Source of the DNA: Kiritimatiellia bacterium
GTDB lineage: Bacteria; Verrucomicrobiota; Kiritimatiellia; RFP12; UBA1067
Direction: 5' to 3'
Assembly: GCA_017385345.1 (NCBI GenBank)
Contig: JAFNRY010000161.1
Location: forward strand, 1-21,005
Length of the DNA: 21,005 nucleotides
Below the pieces are notes generated by a model that saw only the letters and a list, made by a program, of their open reading frames with translations, had not been told where the DNA came from and made no database searches. Below, in pieces: positions 6,638 through 14,644 of this stretch. How positions within the stretch are numbered: position 1 is the first letter of the stretch; each line of letters opens with the position of its first letter. The translations under genes were made by a program, and so were the position numbers.

Positions 6638-7772
6638 AGAGACAAAGACCAAGCTCATCGAGGACGAGGAAGTCCGCCAGCGCATAGACGGCCTTGAAGA
6701 AAAGGCCGCGGCGATGGCGGACTACACGAAGATAGCGGACCGGCGCGCGAATCTCGCGCGGCTCGAGGAGATGCAGGCGGCGCCGGACTTCTGGAACGAC
6801 CAGAACAAGGCGCGCGAGACGATAGCCGCCGCTAACGCCGAGCGCGCCTACACCGTACCGTTCGACGCCCTTCTCAAGTCGATCGACGACGCGAAGGTAA
6901 TGCTCGAACTCGCCGGGATGGAGGAGGGCGACGCCCGCCAGGCCGCGCTCGCCGACACCCTCGCGGAATGCGGGCGCGCCGAGGCGCACTTCGCCAAGCT
7001 GCGCATGCAGTCGCTGCTCGGCGGCAAGTTCGACCAGTGCAACGTCTTCGTGAAACTCCACGCCGGACAGGGCGGAACCGAGGCTTGCGACTGGGTCGCC
7101 ATGCTCTACCGCATGTACCAGCGCTACGCAGAAAGCCAGGGCTGGAAGGTCGAGGAATACGACACGCAGCCCGGCGAAGAAGCCGGCTACAAGGACGTGT
7201 ATTTCAGGGTCGAAGGCCCGTACGCCTTCGGAATGCTCAAGGCCGAGCGCGGCATCCACCGTCTCGTGCGCATCTCGCCGTTCGACGCGAACAAGCGCCG
7301 CCAGACCTCCTTCGCCTCGATGGAGACCGTCGCCGAAATCGACGACGGCATCGACGTGGAGATCAAGGACGAAGACCTGAGGATCGACACCTACCGCTCC
7401 GGCGGCGCCGGCGGCCAGCATGTCAACAAGACCGATTCGGCGGTTCGCCTCACCCACCTGCCGACGGGCATCGTAGTCGCCTGCCAGAAAGAGCGTTCGC
7501 AGCACATGAACAAGGAAAAGGCGATGAACATGCTGCGCGCCCAGCTCTACGAATACTACGAGGACCGCAAGAAGGCGGAGATGGACCGCTTCTACGGCGC
7601 GAAGTCGGAGAACGGGTGGGGTTCGCAGATACGCTCGTACGTCTTCTGCCCCTACACGATGGTCAAGGATCTGCGCACGGAATACGAGACGAGCGACGTC
7701 GACGGCGTAATGGACGGCAACCTGCAGCCTTTCATAGAGGCCTGGCTGCAGATGAAAGCTTCGGGGAAATAG
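6630..7772 (+). CDS. prfB: Peptide chain release factor 2
   Basis: 380 residues. RF2 recognises UGA and UAA in the ribosomal A site and triggers release of the finished protein. The stop-recognition tripeptide SPF is at 216-218 (in RISPFDANKRR) and the catalytic GGQ at 261-263 (in GGAGGQHVNKTDSAVRL), so this is RF2 rather than RF1 (PxT). The reading frame is continuous. The early in-frame UGA and the +1 frameshift that many bacteria use to autoregulate prfB are absent. The ATG at 6630 lies inside the end of secDF, with AAGAAG as a weak Shine-Dalgarno, so translation is probably coupled. A 36-nt gap follows before the dciA-like gene. Confidence 0.96.
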   Translation: MAEETKTKLIEDEEVRQRIDGLEEKAAAMADYTKIADRRANLARLEEMQAAPDFWNDQNKARETIAAANAERAYTVPFDALLKSIDDAKVMLELAGMEEGDARQAALADTLAECGRAEAHFAKLRMQSLLGGKFDQCNVFVKLHAGQGGTEACDWVAMLYRMYQRYAESQGWKVEEYDTQPGEEAGYKDVYFRVEGPYAFGMLKAERGIHRLVRISPFDANKRRQTSFASMETVAEIDDGIDVEIKDEDLRIDTYRSGGAGGQHVNKTDSAVRLTHLPTGIVVACQKERSQHMNKEKAMNMLRAQLYEYYEDRKKAEMDRFYGAKSENGWGSQIRSYVFCPYTMVKDLRTEYETSDVDGVMDGNLQPFIEAWLQMKASGK

Positions 7773-7808
7773 GAGCGCGCGGCGGCGCGGCCCGCCCGGC
7801 ACACGGCC

Positions 7809-8144
7809 ATGGTTTTGGAAAACGGTACGGACTGGAGGCCGGAAGAGCCGGAATCGCGCGGCAGGCACGCGGACTTCGGATCGGCGCTCGAGGCGGTCCG
7901 CAAATCGCTGGCCGCCGCCGGGGGAGAGGGCTTTTTCGACACTTTGAAAGACAGATGGCCGGATCTCTTCCCAGGCTGCGCGGCGCGGCCGGGCAGGCAC
8001 GACGGCGACCTGCTCGTCCTCTACGTCCGCAGCGCGCCGGCGCTCTTCTCGATGCGCCCGAAACTGCCCGCCATGAAACGCGCGCTTGCGGCCCTTCCGG
8101 ACGCGCCGAAGAAACTGCGCCTGCTGCTGGAGATAAAAACATGA
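7809..8144 (+). CDS. DUF721 / DciA-like protein
   Basis: 111 residues. The shape fits DUF721: an N-terminal helical part, W50 in DRWPDLF (an early tryptophan is typical), then strand-rich GDLLVLYVRSAPALF (66-80) and a C-terminal helix followed by LRLLLEIK. DUF721 includes DciA, the ancestral loader of the replicative helicase DnaB in bacteria lacking DnaC. A role in replication initiation is therefore plausible but not shown. The ATG at 7809 is the only normal start in the frame. It has no Shine-Dalgarno; the GGAG at the prfB stop is about 33 nt away. The stop overlaps the next gene as ATGA. The family call is moderate because the domain is short and diverse. Confidence 0.65.
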   Translation: MVLENGTDWRPEEPESRGRHADFGSALEAVRKSLAAAGGEGFFDTLKDRWPDLFPGCAARPGRHDGDLLVLYVRSAPALFSMRPKLPAMKRALAALPDAPKKLRLLLEIKT

Positions 8145-9661
8145 TCCTCGCCGCCGCCTTACTCGCAACCACGGTATTTTCGCGCGCTCTCGAGCGCGTC
8201 GACACGATGGATCCGGCGAAATCGCAGTCCGCCTACGATTCGCGCGCCATCCACCTCGTTTACGAAACGCCGCTCGAAATCGACTACATGAAGCGGCCGT
8301 ACGAACTCGTGCCGTCGCTTTGCGAACTGCCGCAGGTGTCGCCCGAAGGGCTTGAATACACGCTGAAAATGGCCGGGGACGCGCCGGTCGGGGCGAAAGA
8401 CGTCGTCCGGGCGATCGACAGGCTGCGCGATCCGGAGAACCCATCCCCGGGAGGATGGACCATGGCGGCCGTGAAGACAGTCGAAGCGCCGGATCCGCGG
8501 ACGGTCCGCATAACGCTCTCGCGCCGGCAGCACGTATTCCCGTGGATGCTCGCGATGAGCTATTGCGCAGTCGTCAAGGAAGACGGGTCCGGAACGGGTC
8601 CGTACAGGCTCGAATCCTGGTGGCGCAACCACGAAATGGTTTTCGCCCGCAACGAAGACTGGCGCGGCTGGAGCAAGACGGCGGCGGCCGACGCCGCGGC
8701 CGGCATCAGGCCGTTCGACAAAATCCGCTACCTCGTCGTCGACGACGTCTCGACGCGGTGGCTCATGTTCCTGCGCGGCGAAGTGGACATGCTCGGCGAC
8801 ATAGCGCGGGACAACTGGAGCGCCGTGATGGACGCGAACGGCGAGCTGCATCCGAAGCTGCGCGAGGCGGGCATAAGGCTCCACGGCGGCAAGCCGGCGA
8901 TCGAGATACGCTATCTCGGTATCAACCAGCGCGACCCGGTCCTGGGCGGCGAAAAGAACAGGAAGCTGCGCCAGGCCTTGACGTGCGCCTTCGACTTCCA
9001 GACCTGGAAATCGTTCTACAACAACAGCATCGACCGGGCCGACGGGCCGGTCCCGCCCGCCGTCGAAGGATACCTCGACGAACCTTCGCCGTACAGGCAC
9101 GATCCGGAAAAGGCCCGGCGGCTGCTCGAGGAGGCCGGCTATCCGGGCGGCATAGACCCGAAAACCGGCAGGCGGCTGACGATCACCCTTTCCATCGGCC
9201 GGCCGTCGCAGGATTCGCGCGAGGCGGGTGAGCTGCTGGCCAGCTTCTTCGCGCGCGCCGGCGTCAAACTCGATCTCCGCCTGCAGACGTGGGACGCGTT
9301 TCTCAATTCGGTCAACAAGGGCGATGTGCAGCTCTTCCTCATGTGCTGGGTCGGCGACTATCCCGATCCGGAGAACTTCCTGCAGCTTTTCCATTCCGCC
9401 AACGCCAGCCCCGGCCCGAACCACGCCGACTACAAGAACCCCGCGTTCGACGCGGAATACGACGCGGCGATGGCATCGCCGACGAAGGAGGAGCGCAACC
9501 GGCACTGGGCGGAATGCCAGCGCATCGTGCGCGAAGACTGCCCGTGGATATTCACCCACGTGTCGAGAAACTTCTCGCTGTCCGGCCCGGAACTCTTGAA
9601 CTTCGAAACAACCGACTTCCCGTACGGAGCGGAAAAACACTTCAGGACGCCCGCGAAATGA
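8141..9661 (+). CDS. ABC transporter substrate-binding protein, family 5 (peptide/nickel type)
   Basis: 506 residues. SBP family 5 proteins capture oligopeptides, nickel chelates or sugars in the periplasm and deliver them to an ABC permease. A short hydrophobic N-terminus (MILAAALLATTVFS) looks like a signal peptide, although it lacks the usual basic start. Family features include a YETPLEID block near 45, TGPYRLESWW, RYLGINQRDPVLGG, the helix after KLRQALTCAFD, DPEKARRLLEEAGYPGG and the late CWVGDYPDPENFL. No permease or ATPase gene lies nearby, so it is an orphan within an information-processing operon; its ligand cannot be inferred. The ATG overlaps the stop of the dciA-like gene (ATGA), and its own stop overlaps tsaB the same way. 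Confidence 0.88.
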   Translation: MILAAALLATTVFSRALERVDTMDPAKSQSAYDSRAIHLVYETPLEIDYMKRPYELVPSLCELPQVSPEGLEYTLKMAGDAPVGAKDVVRAIDRLRDPENPSPGGWTMAAVKTVEAPDPRTVRITLSRRQHVFPWMLAMSYCAVVKEDGSGTGPYRLESWWRNHEMVFARNEDWRGWSKTAAADAAAGIRPFDKIRYLVVDDVSTRWLMFLRGEVDMLGDIARDNWSAVMDANGELHPKLREAGIRLHGGKPAIEIRYLGINQRDPVLGGEKNRKLRQALTCAFDFQTWKSFYNNSIDRADGPVPPAVEGYLDEPSPYRHDPEKARRLLEEAGYPGGIDPKTGRRLTITLSIGRPSQDSREAGELLASFFARAGVKLDLRLQTWDAFLNSVNKGDVQLFLMCWVGDYPDPENFLQLFHSANASPGPNHADYKNPAFDAEYDAAMASPTKEERNRHWAECQRIVREDCPWIFTHVSRNFSLSGPELLNFETTDFPYGAEKHFRTPAK

Positions 9662-10284
9662 CAACGCTATACATAGAACGATCGACGGCGAACGGCACCG
9701 CGGCGATCTGCCGCGACGGCGCTCCGGCGGTGCAGACCGCGCTGGCGGGCGGCGGCGCGTGGACCGCCTCGCTGCGCGAACTCGCGGCCGGCGGACGCAT
9801 CGACGCGATAGTGGCCGGAACCGGGCCGGGATCGTTCGCGGGCATCCGCGGCGCGATCGCGTTCGCCCAGGGATGGCAGGCCGGCCTCGCGGACGCAGCC
9901 GGCGCGCCGCGCATTTTCGGCATCCCGTCGCCGCTCGGCCTCGCCGCGGAGGGGAAACGCCTGGCCGTCGCCGGCGACGCGAGACGCGGCAAGATATGGT
10001 TCGCGCCCATGGACGGCTTTTCGCCGCTGCGCGATATTTTCCAGACCGACGCGACGCCCGAAGACTGCCGCGCCGCGCTGGAAGGATTCGGGCCGGGACG
10101 CTTCGAAATCGTCTCTCCCGACCATCGGCGCATAGGAGATCTCCTCCGGTCGGCTTTCGGCGGGGACTATTCGGGAGAAGCATTCCCCTGCGCCGCGGGC
10201 CTTGCGCGCGCGGCCGCCGCCGTCCCGGCGGTCCTCTCGCCACGTCCGCTTCCGGTCTATCTCAATCCGGCCGTGCGCCCATGA
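9658..10284 (+). CDS. tsaB: tRNA threonylcarbamoyladenosine biosynthesis protein TsaB
   Basis: 208 residues. TsaB is the dimerisation partner of TsaD in the complex that attaches threonylcarbamoyl to A37 of ANN-decoding tRNAs. The ASKHA-type N-terminal half carries the family block AGTGPGSFAGIRGAIAFAQG from residue 53 (usually GPGSFTGLRIG), and ARRGKIWFAPM matches the conserved 'DAR.gevY' strand. As in other TsaB proteins the metal-binding residues of TsaD are missing, which fits a structural role. It is the last gene of the secDF operon, coupled to the upstream gene by ATGA. tsaD and tsaE are not in the window. About 45 nt separate its stop from the pgi promoter, with no obvious terminator. 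Confidence 0.88.
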   Translation: MTTLYIERSTANGTAAICRDGAPAVQTALAGGGAWTASLRELAAGGRIDAIVAGTGPGSFAGIRGAIAFAQGWQAGLADAAGAPRIFGIPSPLGLAAEGKRLAVAGDARRGKIWFAPMDGFSPLRDIFQTDATPEDCRAALEGFGPGRFEIVSPDHRRIGDLLRSAFGGDYSGEAFPCAAGLARAAAAVPAVLSPRPLPVYLNPAVRP

Positions 10285-10328
10285 CGCGCAAGCCGCATTG
10301 CCCGCGACCCGCCCGGCGCGACAGCGTT

Positions 10329-10337
10329 TGGTATAAT
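10329..10337 (+). promoter_or_regulatory. Extended -10 promoter of pgi
   Basis: TGGTATAAT, identical to the element before secDF and the two divergent genes near 19 kb. No -35 is recognisable. Transcription should start near 10344, giving a leader of about 39 nt, unlike the leaderless layout near 19 kb. Confidence 0.75.
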
Positions 10338-10345
10338 AGCGAAGT

Positions 10346-10361
10346 CCGCCGCAAACGGCGG
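10346..10361 (+). other. Hairpin in the pgi leader
   Basis: CCGCCG (10346-10351) pairs perfectly with CGGCGG (10356-10361) across a 4-nt loop. It would form at the very 5' end of the pgi mRNA, just upstream of AGAAAGG. A 5'-end stem of this kind often protects mRNA from decay; a regulatory role is not shown. Confidence 0.55.
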
Positions 10362-10382
10362 TCAGAAAGGCGAAACTACACG

Positions 10383-12002
10383 ATGGACGCAAAGGCATGG
10401 GAGAAGATCGACGGGCTGATCGACCGCGACCGCGGCAAAACGATAAGGGACAGATTCGCGGAAGACCCGGACCGCGCCAGAAAGTTTTCGATCGACGCCG
10501 CCGGCTGGCATCTCGACTACTCCAAGAACCGCATCGACGGCGAAATGATGAACGCTCTCGTGAAGCTCGCCGAGAAATCGGGGCTTAAAGAAGAGATCGA
10601 GAAGATGTTCACAGGCAAAAAGATCAACGAGACCGAAAAGCGCGCCGTGCTGCACACGGCGCTACGCAATCTCGACCCGGGCGCGACGATCAAGGTCGAT
10701 GGCAAAGACGTCATGCCCGGCGTGCGCAGGGTTCTCGCGGCGATGGGCGACTTCTCCGACGCCGTGCGCCGCGGCGAATGGCGCGGCTTCACCGGGCGAC
10801 GCATAAAGTACGTCGTCAACATCGGTATCGGCGGCAGCGATCTCGGCCCCGTCATGGCCAACCTCGCCCTCAAGCCGTACGCAAAGCGCAACATGAAGTT
10901 CTTCTTCGTCTCGAACGTCGATTCCACGCATCTCGCCGAGACGCTGCGCGAAGTCAAGGCGGCCGAGACGCTCTTCATCGTCGCCTCCAAGACGTTCACC
11001 ACGCAGGAGACGATGTCCAACGCCGAAGCCGCCAAGGAATGGCTCGTGGAGAAGCTCGGCGACAAAAAAGCCGTCGCGAAACACTTCGTGGCCGTCTCGA
11101 CGGCGAAGGACGAAGTAGCGGCCTTCGGCATCGACACGAAAAACATGTTCGGGTTCTGGGATTGGGTCGGGGGGCGGTATTCGCTGCCGTCCGCCATCGG
11201 CCTGTCGCTGATGATAGCCATCGGCCGCGCCAACTACAAGCGCATGCTCAAAGGATACTGGAAGATGGACCGCCACTTCCGCACGGCTTCGTTCAAGCGG
11301 AACATGCCGGTCGTGCTCGCGCTGCTCGGCATCCTCTACGCCAACGGCTACGGCGCCGAAAGCTACGCGGTCCTGCCGTACGACCAGTATCTCGCCCGCT
11401 TCCCGGCGTACCTCCAGCAGATGGACATGGAATCGAACGGCAAATGCGTCGCGAAGGACGGATCCAGCGTCGAATACACGACGGGGCCGATCGTGTGGGG
11501 CGAGCCCGGCACCAACGGGCAGCACTCGTTCTACCAGCTCATCCACCAGGGCACTCATCTAATACCTTGCGACTTCATCGGATGCTGCAGAACGCACAAT
11601 CCCATAGGCGACCTCCACGACAAGCTTACGGCGAACCTTTTCGCGCAGACCGAGGCTCTCGCGTTCGGCAAAACCGCCGAAGAATGCCGCAAGGAAGGTG
11701 TGCCCGAGGAACTCGTCCCCTTCAAAACGTTCGAGGGCGACAAGCCGACGAACACGCTTCTCTGCGACGAGCTCACGCCCGAAACTCTCGGTGCGCTCGT
11801 GGCGCTCTACGAACACAAAGTCTTCACGCAGGGCGTGATCTGGAACATCTACAGCTTCGACCAGTGGGGCGTCCAGCTCGGCAAGGTCCTGGCCAAAGGC
11901 GTTCTCGGGGACTTGACGGCGAAGAAGGCGTCCGGGAGGCACGACGCATCGACAAACGATTTGATAGCGCGCTACCGCAAGGCGAACGGCCGGCCGGCCT
12001 GA
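10383..12002 (+). CDS. pgi: Glucose-6-phosphate isomerase
   Basis: 539 residues. PGI interconverts glucose-6-phosphate and fructose-6-phosphate in glycolysis and gluconeogenesis. The long bacterial/eukaryotic-type fold is clear: SKNRIDGE near 43, GIGGSDLGP, SKTFTTQETMSN, the PGI signature DWVGGRYSLPSAIG from D260, PGTNGQHSFYQLIHQGT carrying the active-site region, and a C-terminal SFDQWGVQLGK with the conserved lysine at K501. AAAGG lies about 13 nt before the ATG. The gene has its own promoter. Its TGA overlaps the apparent CTG start of the next gene. Nothing suggests truncation or transfer. Confidence 0.97.
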   Translation: MDAKAWEKIDGLIDRDRGKTIRDRFAEDPDRARKFSIDAAGWHLDYSKNRIDGEMMNALVKLAEKSGLKEEIEKMFTGKKINETEKRAVLHTALRNLDPGATIKVDGKDVMPGVRRVLAAMGDFSDAVRRGEWRGFTGRRIKYVVNIGIGGSDLGPVMANLALKPYAKRNMKFFFVSNVDSTHLAETLREVKAAETLFIVASKTFTTQETMSNAEAAKEWLVEKLGDKKAVAKHFVAVSTAKDEVAAFGIDTKNMFGFWDWVGGRYSLPSAIGLSLMIAIGRANYKRMLKGYWKMDRHFRTASFKRNMPVVLALLGILYANGYGAESYAVLPYDQYLARFPAYLQQMDMESNGKCVAKDGSSVEYTTGPIVWGEPGTNGQHSFYQLIHQGTHLIPCDFIGCCRTHNPIGDLHDKLTANLFAQTEALAFGKTAEECRKEGVPEELVPFKTFEGDKPTNTLLCDELTPETLGALVALYEHKVFTQGVIWNIYSFDQWGVQLGKVLAKGVLGDLTAKKASGRHDASTNDLIARYRKANGRPA

Positions 12003-12595
12003 AAGAGTCGGTAAAAGAGGCGAAGGCGCGAATACGGCGGGAGATGCTGCGGTTGCGCGCGCTCGTTCCCGCCGGCGAAAAGGCGTCGGCCGAGGAAGCG
12101 ATATGCGGCCGGCTCGCCGACGAGGCGCGCCGACGCGGAGCGAAGTCGATCGCGGTTTACATCGCGGTCCGCGAAGAACTCGATCTTTCACGTTTCATCC
12201 GGGCCGCGCAGTCGCTTCCTTCGCGGCCGGTCTTCGCGGCGCCGCGCTGGGACGGCTCGCGCTACAGACTCGCGCGGCTCGAATGCACCGGCGGAGGCAT
12301 CGACGCGTCAACCCTGGCGACCGGCCCCATGGGCATACCGGAACCGCGCGCCGACGCGCCCGAAGTTCCGCCGTGGAAGATCGACTTCTGGGTGGTTCCG
12401 GGGCTCGCATTCGCGCCGGACGGCGCGAGGATGGGCTACGGCGGGGGGTGGTACGACAGGCTTCTGGCGGAAGCCGCGAACGACGCACCAGTGTTCGCGC
12501 CGGCCTATGCGTTCCAGATTCTCCCTTCCCTGCCGGCGGAGGAAACGGACGCATGCCGCGTTTCGGCGGTGACCGCGCAAGCGGGCGCCTGTTGA
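11999..12595 (+). CDS. 5-formyltetrahydrofolate cyclo-ligase, apparent CTG start
   Basis: 198 residues from the CTG at 11999. The enzyme (5,10-methenyltetrahydrofolate synthetase) uses ATP to return 5-formyl-THF to the folate pool. The signature MGYGGGWYDR is at 145-154; VVPGLAFAPDG precedes it, and the N-terminal KARIRREMLRLRALV matches the helix that opens the family. No ATG, GTG or TTG lies in frame upstream of that helix. The first in-frame ATG (12044) would delete half of it and has no usable spacing to a Shine-Dalgarno. CTG at 11999 overlaps the pgi stop as CTGA, mirroring the ATGA and GTGA overlaps of the window, so restart after pgi termination is likely. AAGGCGA lies about 13 nt upstream. 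The gene is convergent with the prepilin peptidase, 16 nt between stops. Confidence 0.88.
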   Translation: MKESVKEAKARIRREMLRLRALVPAGEKASAEEAICGRLADEARRRGAKSIAVYIAVREELDLSRFIRAAQSLPSRPVFAAPRWDGSRYRLARLECTGGGIDASTLATGPMGIPEPRADAPEVPPWKIDFWVVPGLAFAPDGARMGYGGGWYDRLLAEAANDAPVFAPAYAFQILPSLPAEETDACRVSAVTAQAGAC

Positions 12596-12611
12596 AACCG
12601 GCGCCGCGGGA

Positions 12612-13439
12612 TCAAACCTCGAAACCGAGAAGGCCCGCGTACCAGCGCCAAAGTCCGTCGCCGCAGAACAACCAGACCGCGTGCGCAAGGCAGATGAACG
12701 GTCCGTACGGGATTTCCGCATAGCGGCCGAAACGGGTTTTGCCGGCGATCATCATCGCAAGACCGTACAACGAACCCGCGAAAGACGAAAGAATAATTAC
12801 CGCGACGGCGCCGGCCGGCCCGGAAATCGCACCGACGGCGCCGGTCAGCCACACGTCGCCCGAACCCATGGCCTCGCGCCCGAACGCCTTGGAGCCGAGA
12901 AACCGCACGAGCCACATGAGACCGAAACCGCAGGCGAGGCCGGCGAGAGACGCGAGCGCGGGTCCGAACGAGGCGGATCCGGCCGACACCGCGAGAGCGT
13001 TCAGCACGCCGAGCGCCATGCCGCCGGCCGTCACGAAATCCGGCAGAAGCAGATGGTCCATGTCTATGAAGGAGCCCGCGATCATCAAAGACAGCCACGT
13101 CCAGACGACCAAAAGCTCGAGCAGCGTCCAGGGCGAGACCGGGGCGCCGGGCGGCACGGCATTCAGGAACGCCGCGAGAAAAAGGCAGGCCCCGAGCGTC
13201 TCGACGATCACGTAGCGCGGCGATATGGCGGCCTTGCAGTCGGCGCATCTGCCGCGCAAAGCGAGCCAGCTCAGCACCGGGATGTTCCGCCACCATCTGA
13301 CGGGGGCGCCGCACGACGGGCAGTGCGACGGCGGGGAAACGATCGACTCGCCGCGCGGAACGCGCCATATGACGACGTTCAGAAACGAAGCGACGCACGC
13401 TCCGGCGCAAAAAGAAAATGCCGCAAATACCGAATACAT
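12612..13439 (-). CDS. Prepilin peptidase (type IV leader peptidase, GspO/PilD family)
   Basis: 275 residues, polytopic. This aspartic membrane protease removes the leader of type IV pilins or type II secretion pseudopilins and usually methylates the new N-terminus. The N-terminal A24-type methylation domain has four zinc cysteines (C40, C43, C65, C68). The catalytic aspartates are D126 in FIDMDHLLLPD and D195 in GSGDVWL; in the second motif the usual lysine of GxGDxKL is W. I chose the ATG at 13439 because it starts just before the first helix (SVFAAFSF) and lies 7 nt after the ribBA stop, with AAGG close by. It is the last gene of the seven-gene minus-strand operon. No pilin or secretion ATPase is in the window. 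Confidence 0.93.
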   Translation of the reverse strand: MYSVFAAFSFCAGACVASFLNVVIWRVPRGESIVSPPSHCPSCGAPVRWWRNIPVLSWLALRGRCADCKAAISPRYVIVETLGACLFLAAFLNAVPPGAPVSPWTLLELLVVWTWLSLMIAGSFIDMDHLLLPDFVTAGGMALGVLNALAVSAGSASFGPALASLAGLACGFGLMWLVRFLGSKAFGREAMGSGDVWLTGAVGAISGPAGAVAVIILSSFAGSLYGLAMMIAGKTRFGRYAEIPYGPFICLAHAVWLFCGDGLWRWYAGLLGFEV

Positions 13440-13446
13440 CGCCTTG

Positions 13447-14634
13447 TCAGAGCAAATGCCCCATCTTCTCCTTCTTCGTGTCCAGATAGCGCTTGTCGTA
13501 CGACGTGGGCGGGATGACGATGGGGACGCGCTCGGCAATTTCGAGACCGTAGCCTTCGAGCCCGGCGATCTTGCACGGATTGTTCGTCATGAGCCTCAGC
13601 CGCCGTATGCCGAGATCCACGAGAATCTGGGCGCCTTCGCCGTAGTCGCGCAGATCCGGCTTGAAGCCGAGCGCCACGTTCGCCTCGACGGTATCGAGCC
13701 CCTCCTCCTGCTTGCGGTACGCATGGAGTTTGTTTTCGAGGCCTATGCCGCGTCCCTCCTGGCGCATGTAGAGCACGACGCCGCGCCCTTCCCGCTCAAC
13801 CGCCTCCATGGCGGCCTTAAGCTGCGGACCGCAATCGCAGCGCTGCGATCCCAGGACGTCGCCGGTGAAACATTCGGAATGGACGCGCACGAGGACGCTG
13901 CCGCCTCCGGAGACTTCGCCCTTGACGAGCGCGAGATGCTCCAGCCCGGTCACGAGGCTCTTGTACATCACGAGTTTGAAATGCCCGCTCGCGGTGGGCA
14001 TATCGACCTCTTCGACCTTCTCGACGAGTCTGTCCTTCCTGCGGCGGTAGGCGATGATATCGGCGATGGAGACGGCTTTGAGGCCGTATTTCGCCTTGAA
14101 CGCCATTACATCGTCGAGGCGCGCCATCGTGCCGTCGTCCTTCATTATCTCGCAGCACAATCCGGCCTCCTCGAGACCGGCGAGCCTGCAGAGATCGACC
14201 GTGGCCTCAGTGTGGCCGGCCCGGCGGAGAACCCCGCCTTCGCGCGCCCTGAGAGGGAACATATGGCCCGGGCGGCGGAAGTCGGCGCCGCTCGCGCCGG
14301 CGGCCACGCAGGCCAGCGCGGTGGCCGATCTCTCCGCCGCCGATATGCCGGTGGTCGTGCTTTTCGCGTCGATCGACACTGTGAAGGCCGTCTGGTGGTT
14401 GTCGGTGTTCTCGGCGACCATCTGCGGCAGATCCAGCTTCTCGCACATCGCGGCGGACATCGGCATGCAAATAAGTCCGCGCGCGTGCGTCGCCATGAAA
14501 TTGACATTGTCCAGCGTCGCGTACCGGGCCGCGCATATGCAGTCGCCCTCGTTCTCGCGGTCGGCGTCGTCCGTCACGAGGACGATCCGCCCCCGCCTGA
14601 GTTCCTCTATGCAATCTTCTACGCTGTCGAACAT
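13447..14634 (-). CDS. ribBA: Bifunctional 3,4-dihydroxy-2-butanone-4-phosphate synthase / GTP cyclohydrolase II
   Basis: 395 residues, two enzymes that feed riboflavin synthesis. The N-terminal DHBP synthase domain (about 1-200) converts ribulose-5-phosphate; it carries DDADRENEGD (22-31) and RAGHTEATVDL. The C-terminal GTP cyclohydrolase II domain opens the GTP ring; its zinc ligands are C255, C266 and C268 in CFTGDVLGSQRCDC, followed by MRQEGRGIGL (290-299). Both sets of motifs look complete. GAGGAAG precedes the ATG. The gene lies 10 nt after pyrE in the same operon. No FMN riboswitch is visible, and no other rib gene is present. Confidence 0.97.
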   Translation of the reverse strand: MFDSVEDCIEELRRGRIVLVTDDADRENEGDCICAARYATLDNVNFMATHARGLICMPMSAAMCEKLDLPQMVAENTDNHQTAFTVSIDAKSTTTGISAAERSATALACVAAGASGADFRRPGHMFPLRAREGGVLRRAGHTEATVDLCRLAGLEEAGLCCEIMKDDGTMARLDDVMAFKAKYGLKAVSIADIIAYRRRKDRLVEKVEEVDMPTASGHFKLVMYKSLVTGLEHLALVKGEVSGGGSVLVRVHSECFTGDVLGSQRCDCGPQLKAAMEAVEREGRGVVLYMRQEGRGIGLENKLHAYRKQEEGLDTVEANVALGFKPDLRDYGEGAQILVDLGIRRLRLMTNNPCKIAGLEGYGLEIAERVPIVIPPTSYDKRYLDTKKEKMGHLL

Positions 14635-14644
14635 CGAAACTTCC

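Noticed and set aside
3752..6685. 977-codon minus-strand open frame opposite secDF
   Set aside because: It is the antisense shadow of a GC-biased gene; the translation is low-complexity Arg/Glu/Ala/Asp-rich and secDF on the other strand is certain.
6630..6720. Programmed +1 frameshift in prfB
   Set aside because: The frame is continuous with no early TGA.
8159..10243. Long minus-strand open frame opposite the solute-binding protein and tsaB
   Set aside because: Antisense shadow with Arg-rich low-complexity content and no motif; the plus-strand genes are well supported.
12595..12612. Bidirectional terminator between the convergent cyclo-ligase and prepilin peptidase genes
   Set aside because: Only 16 bp separate the stops and no stem with a T-run can be seen.
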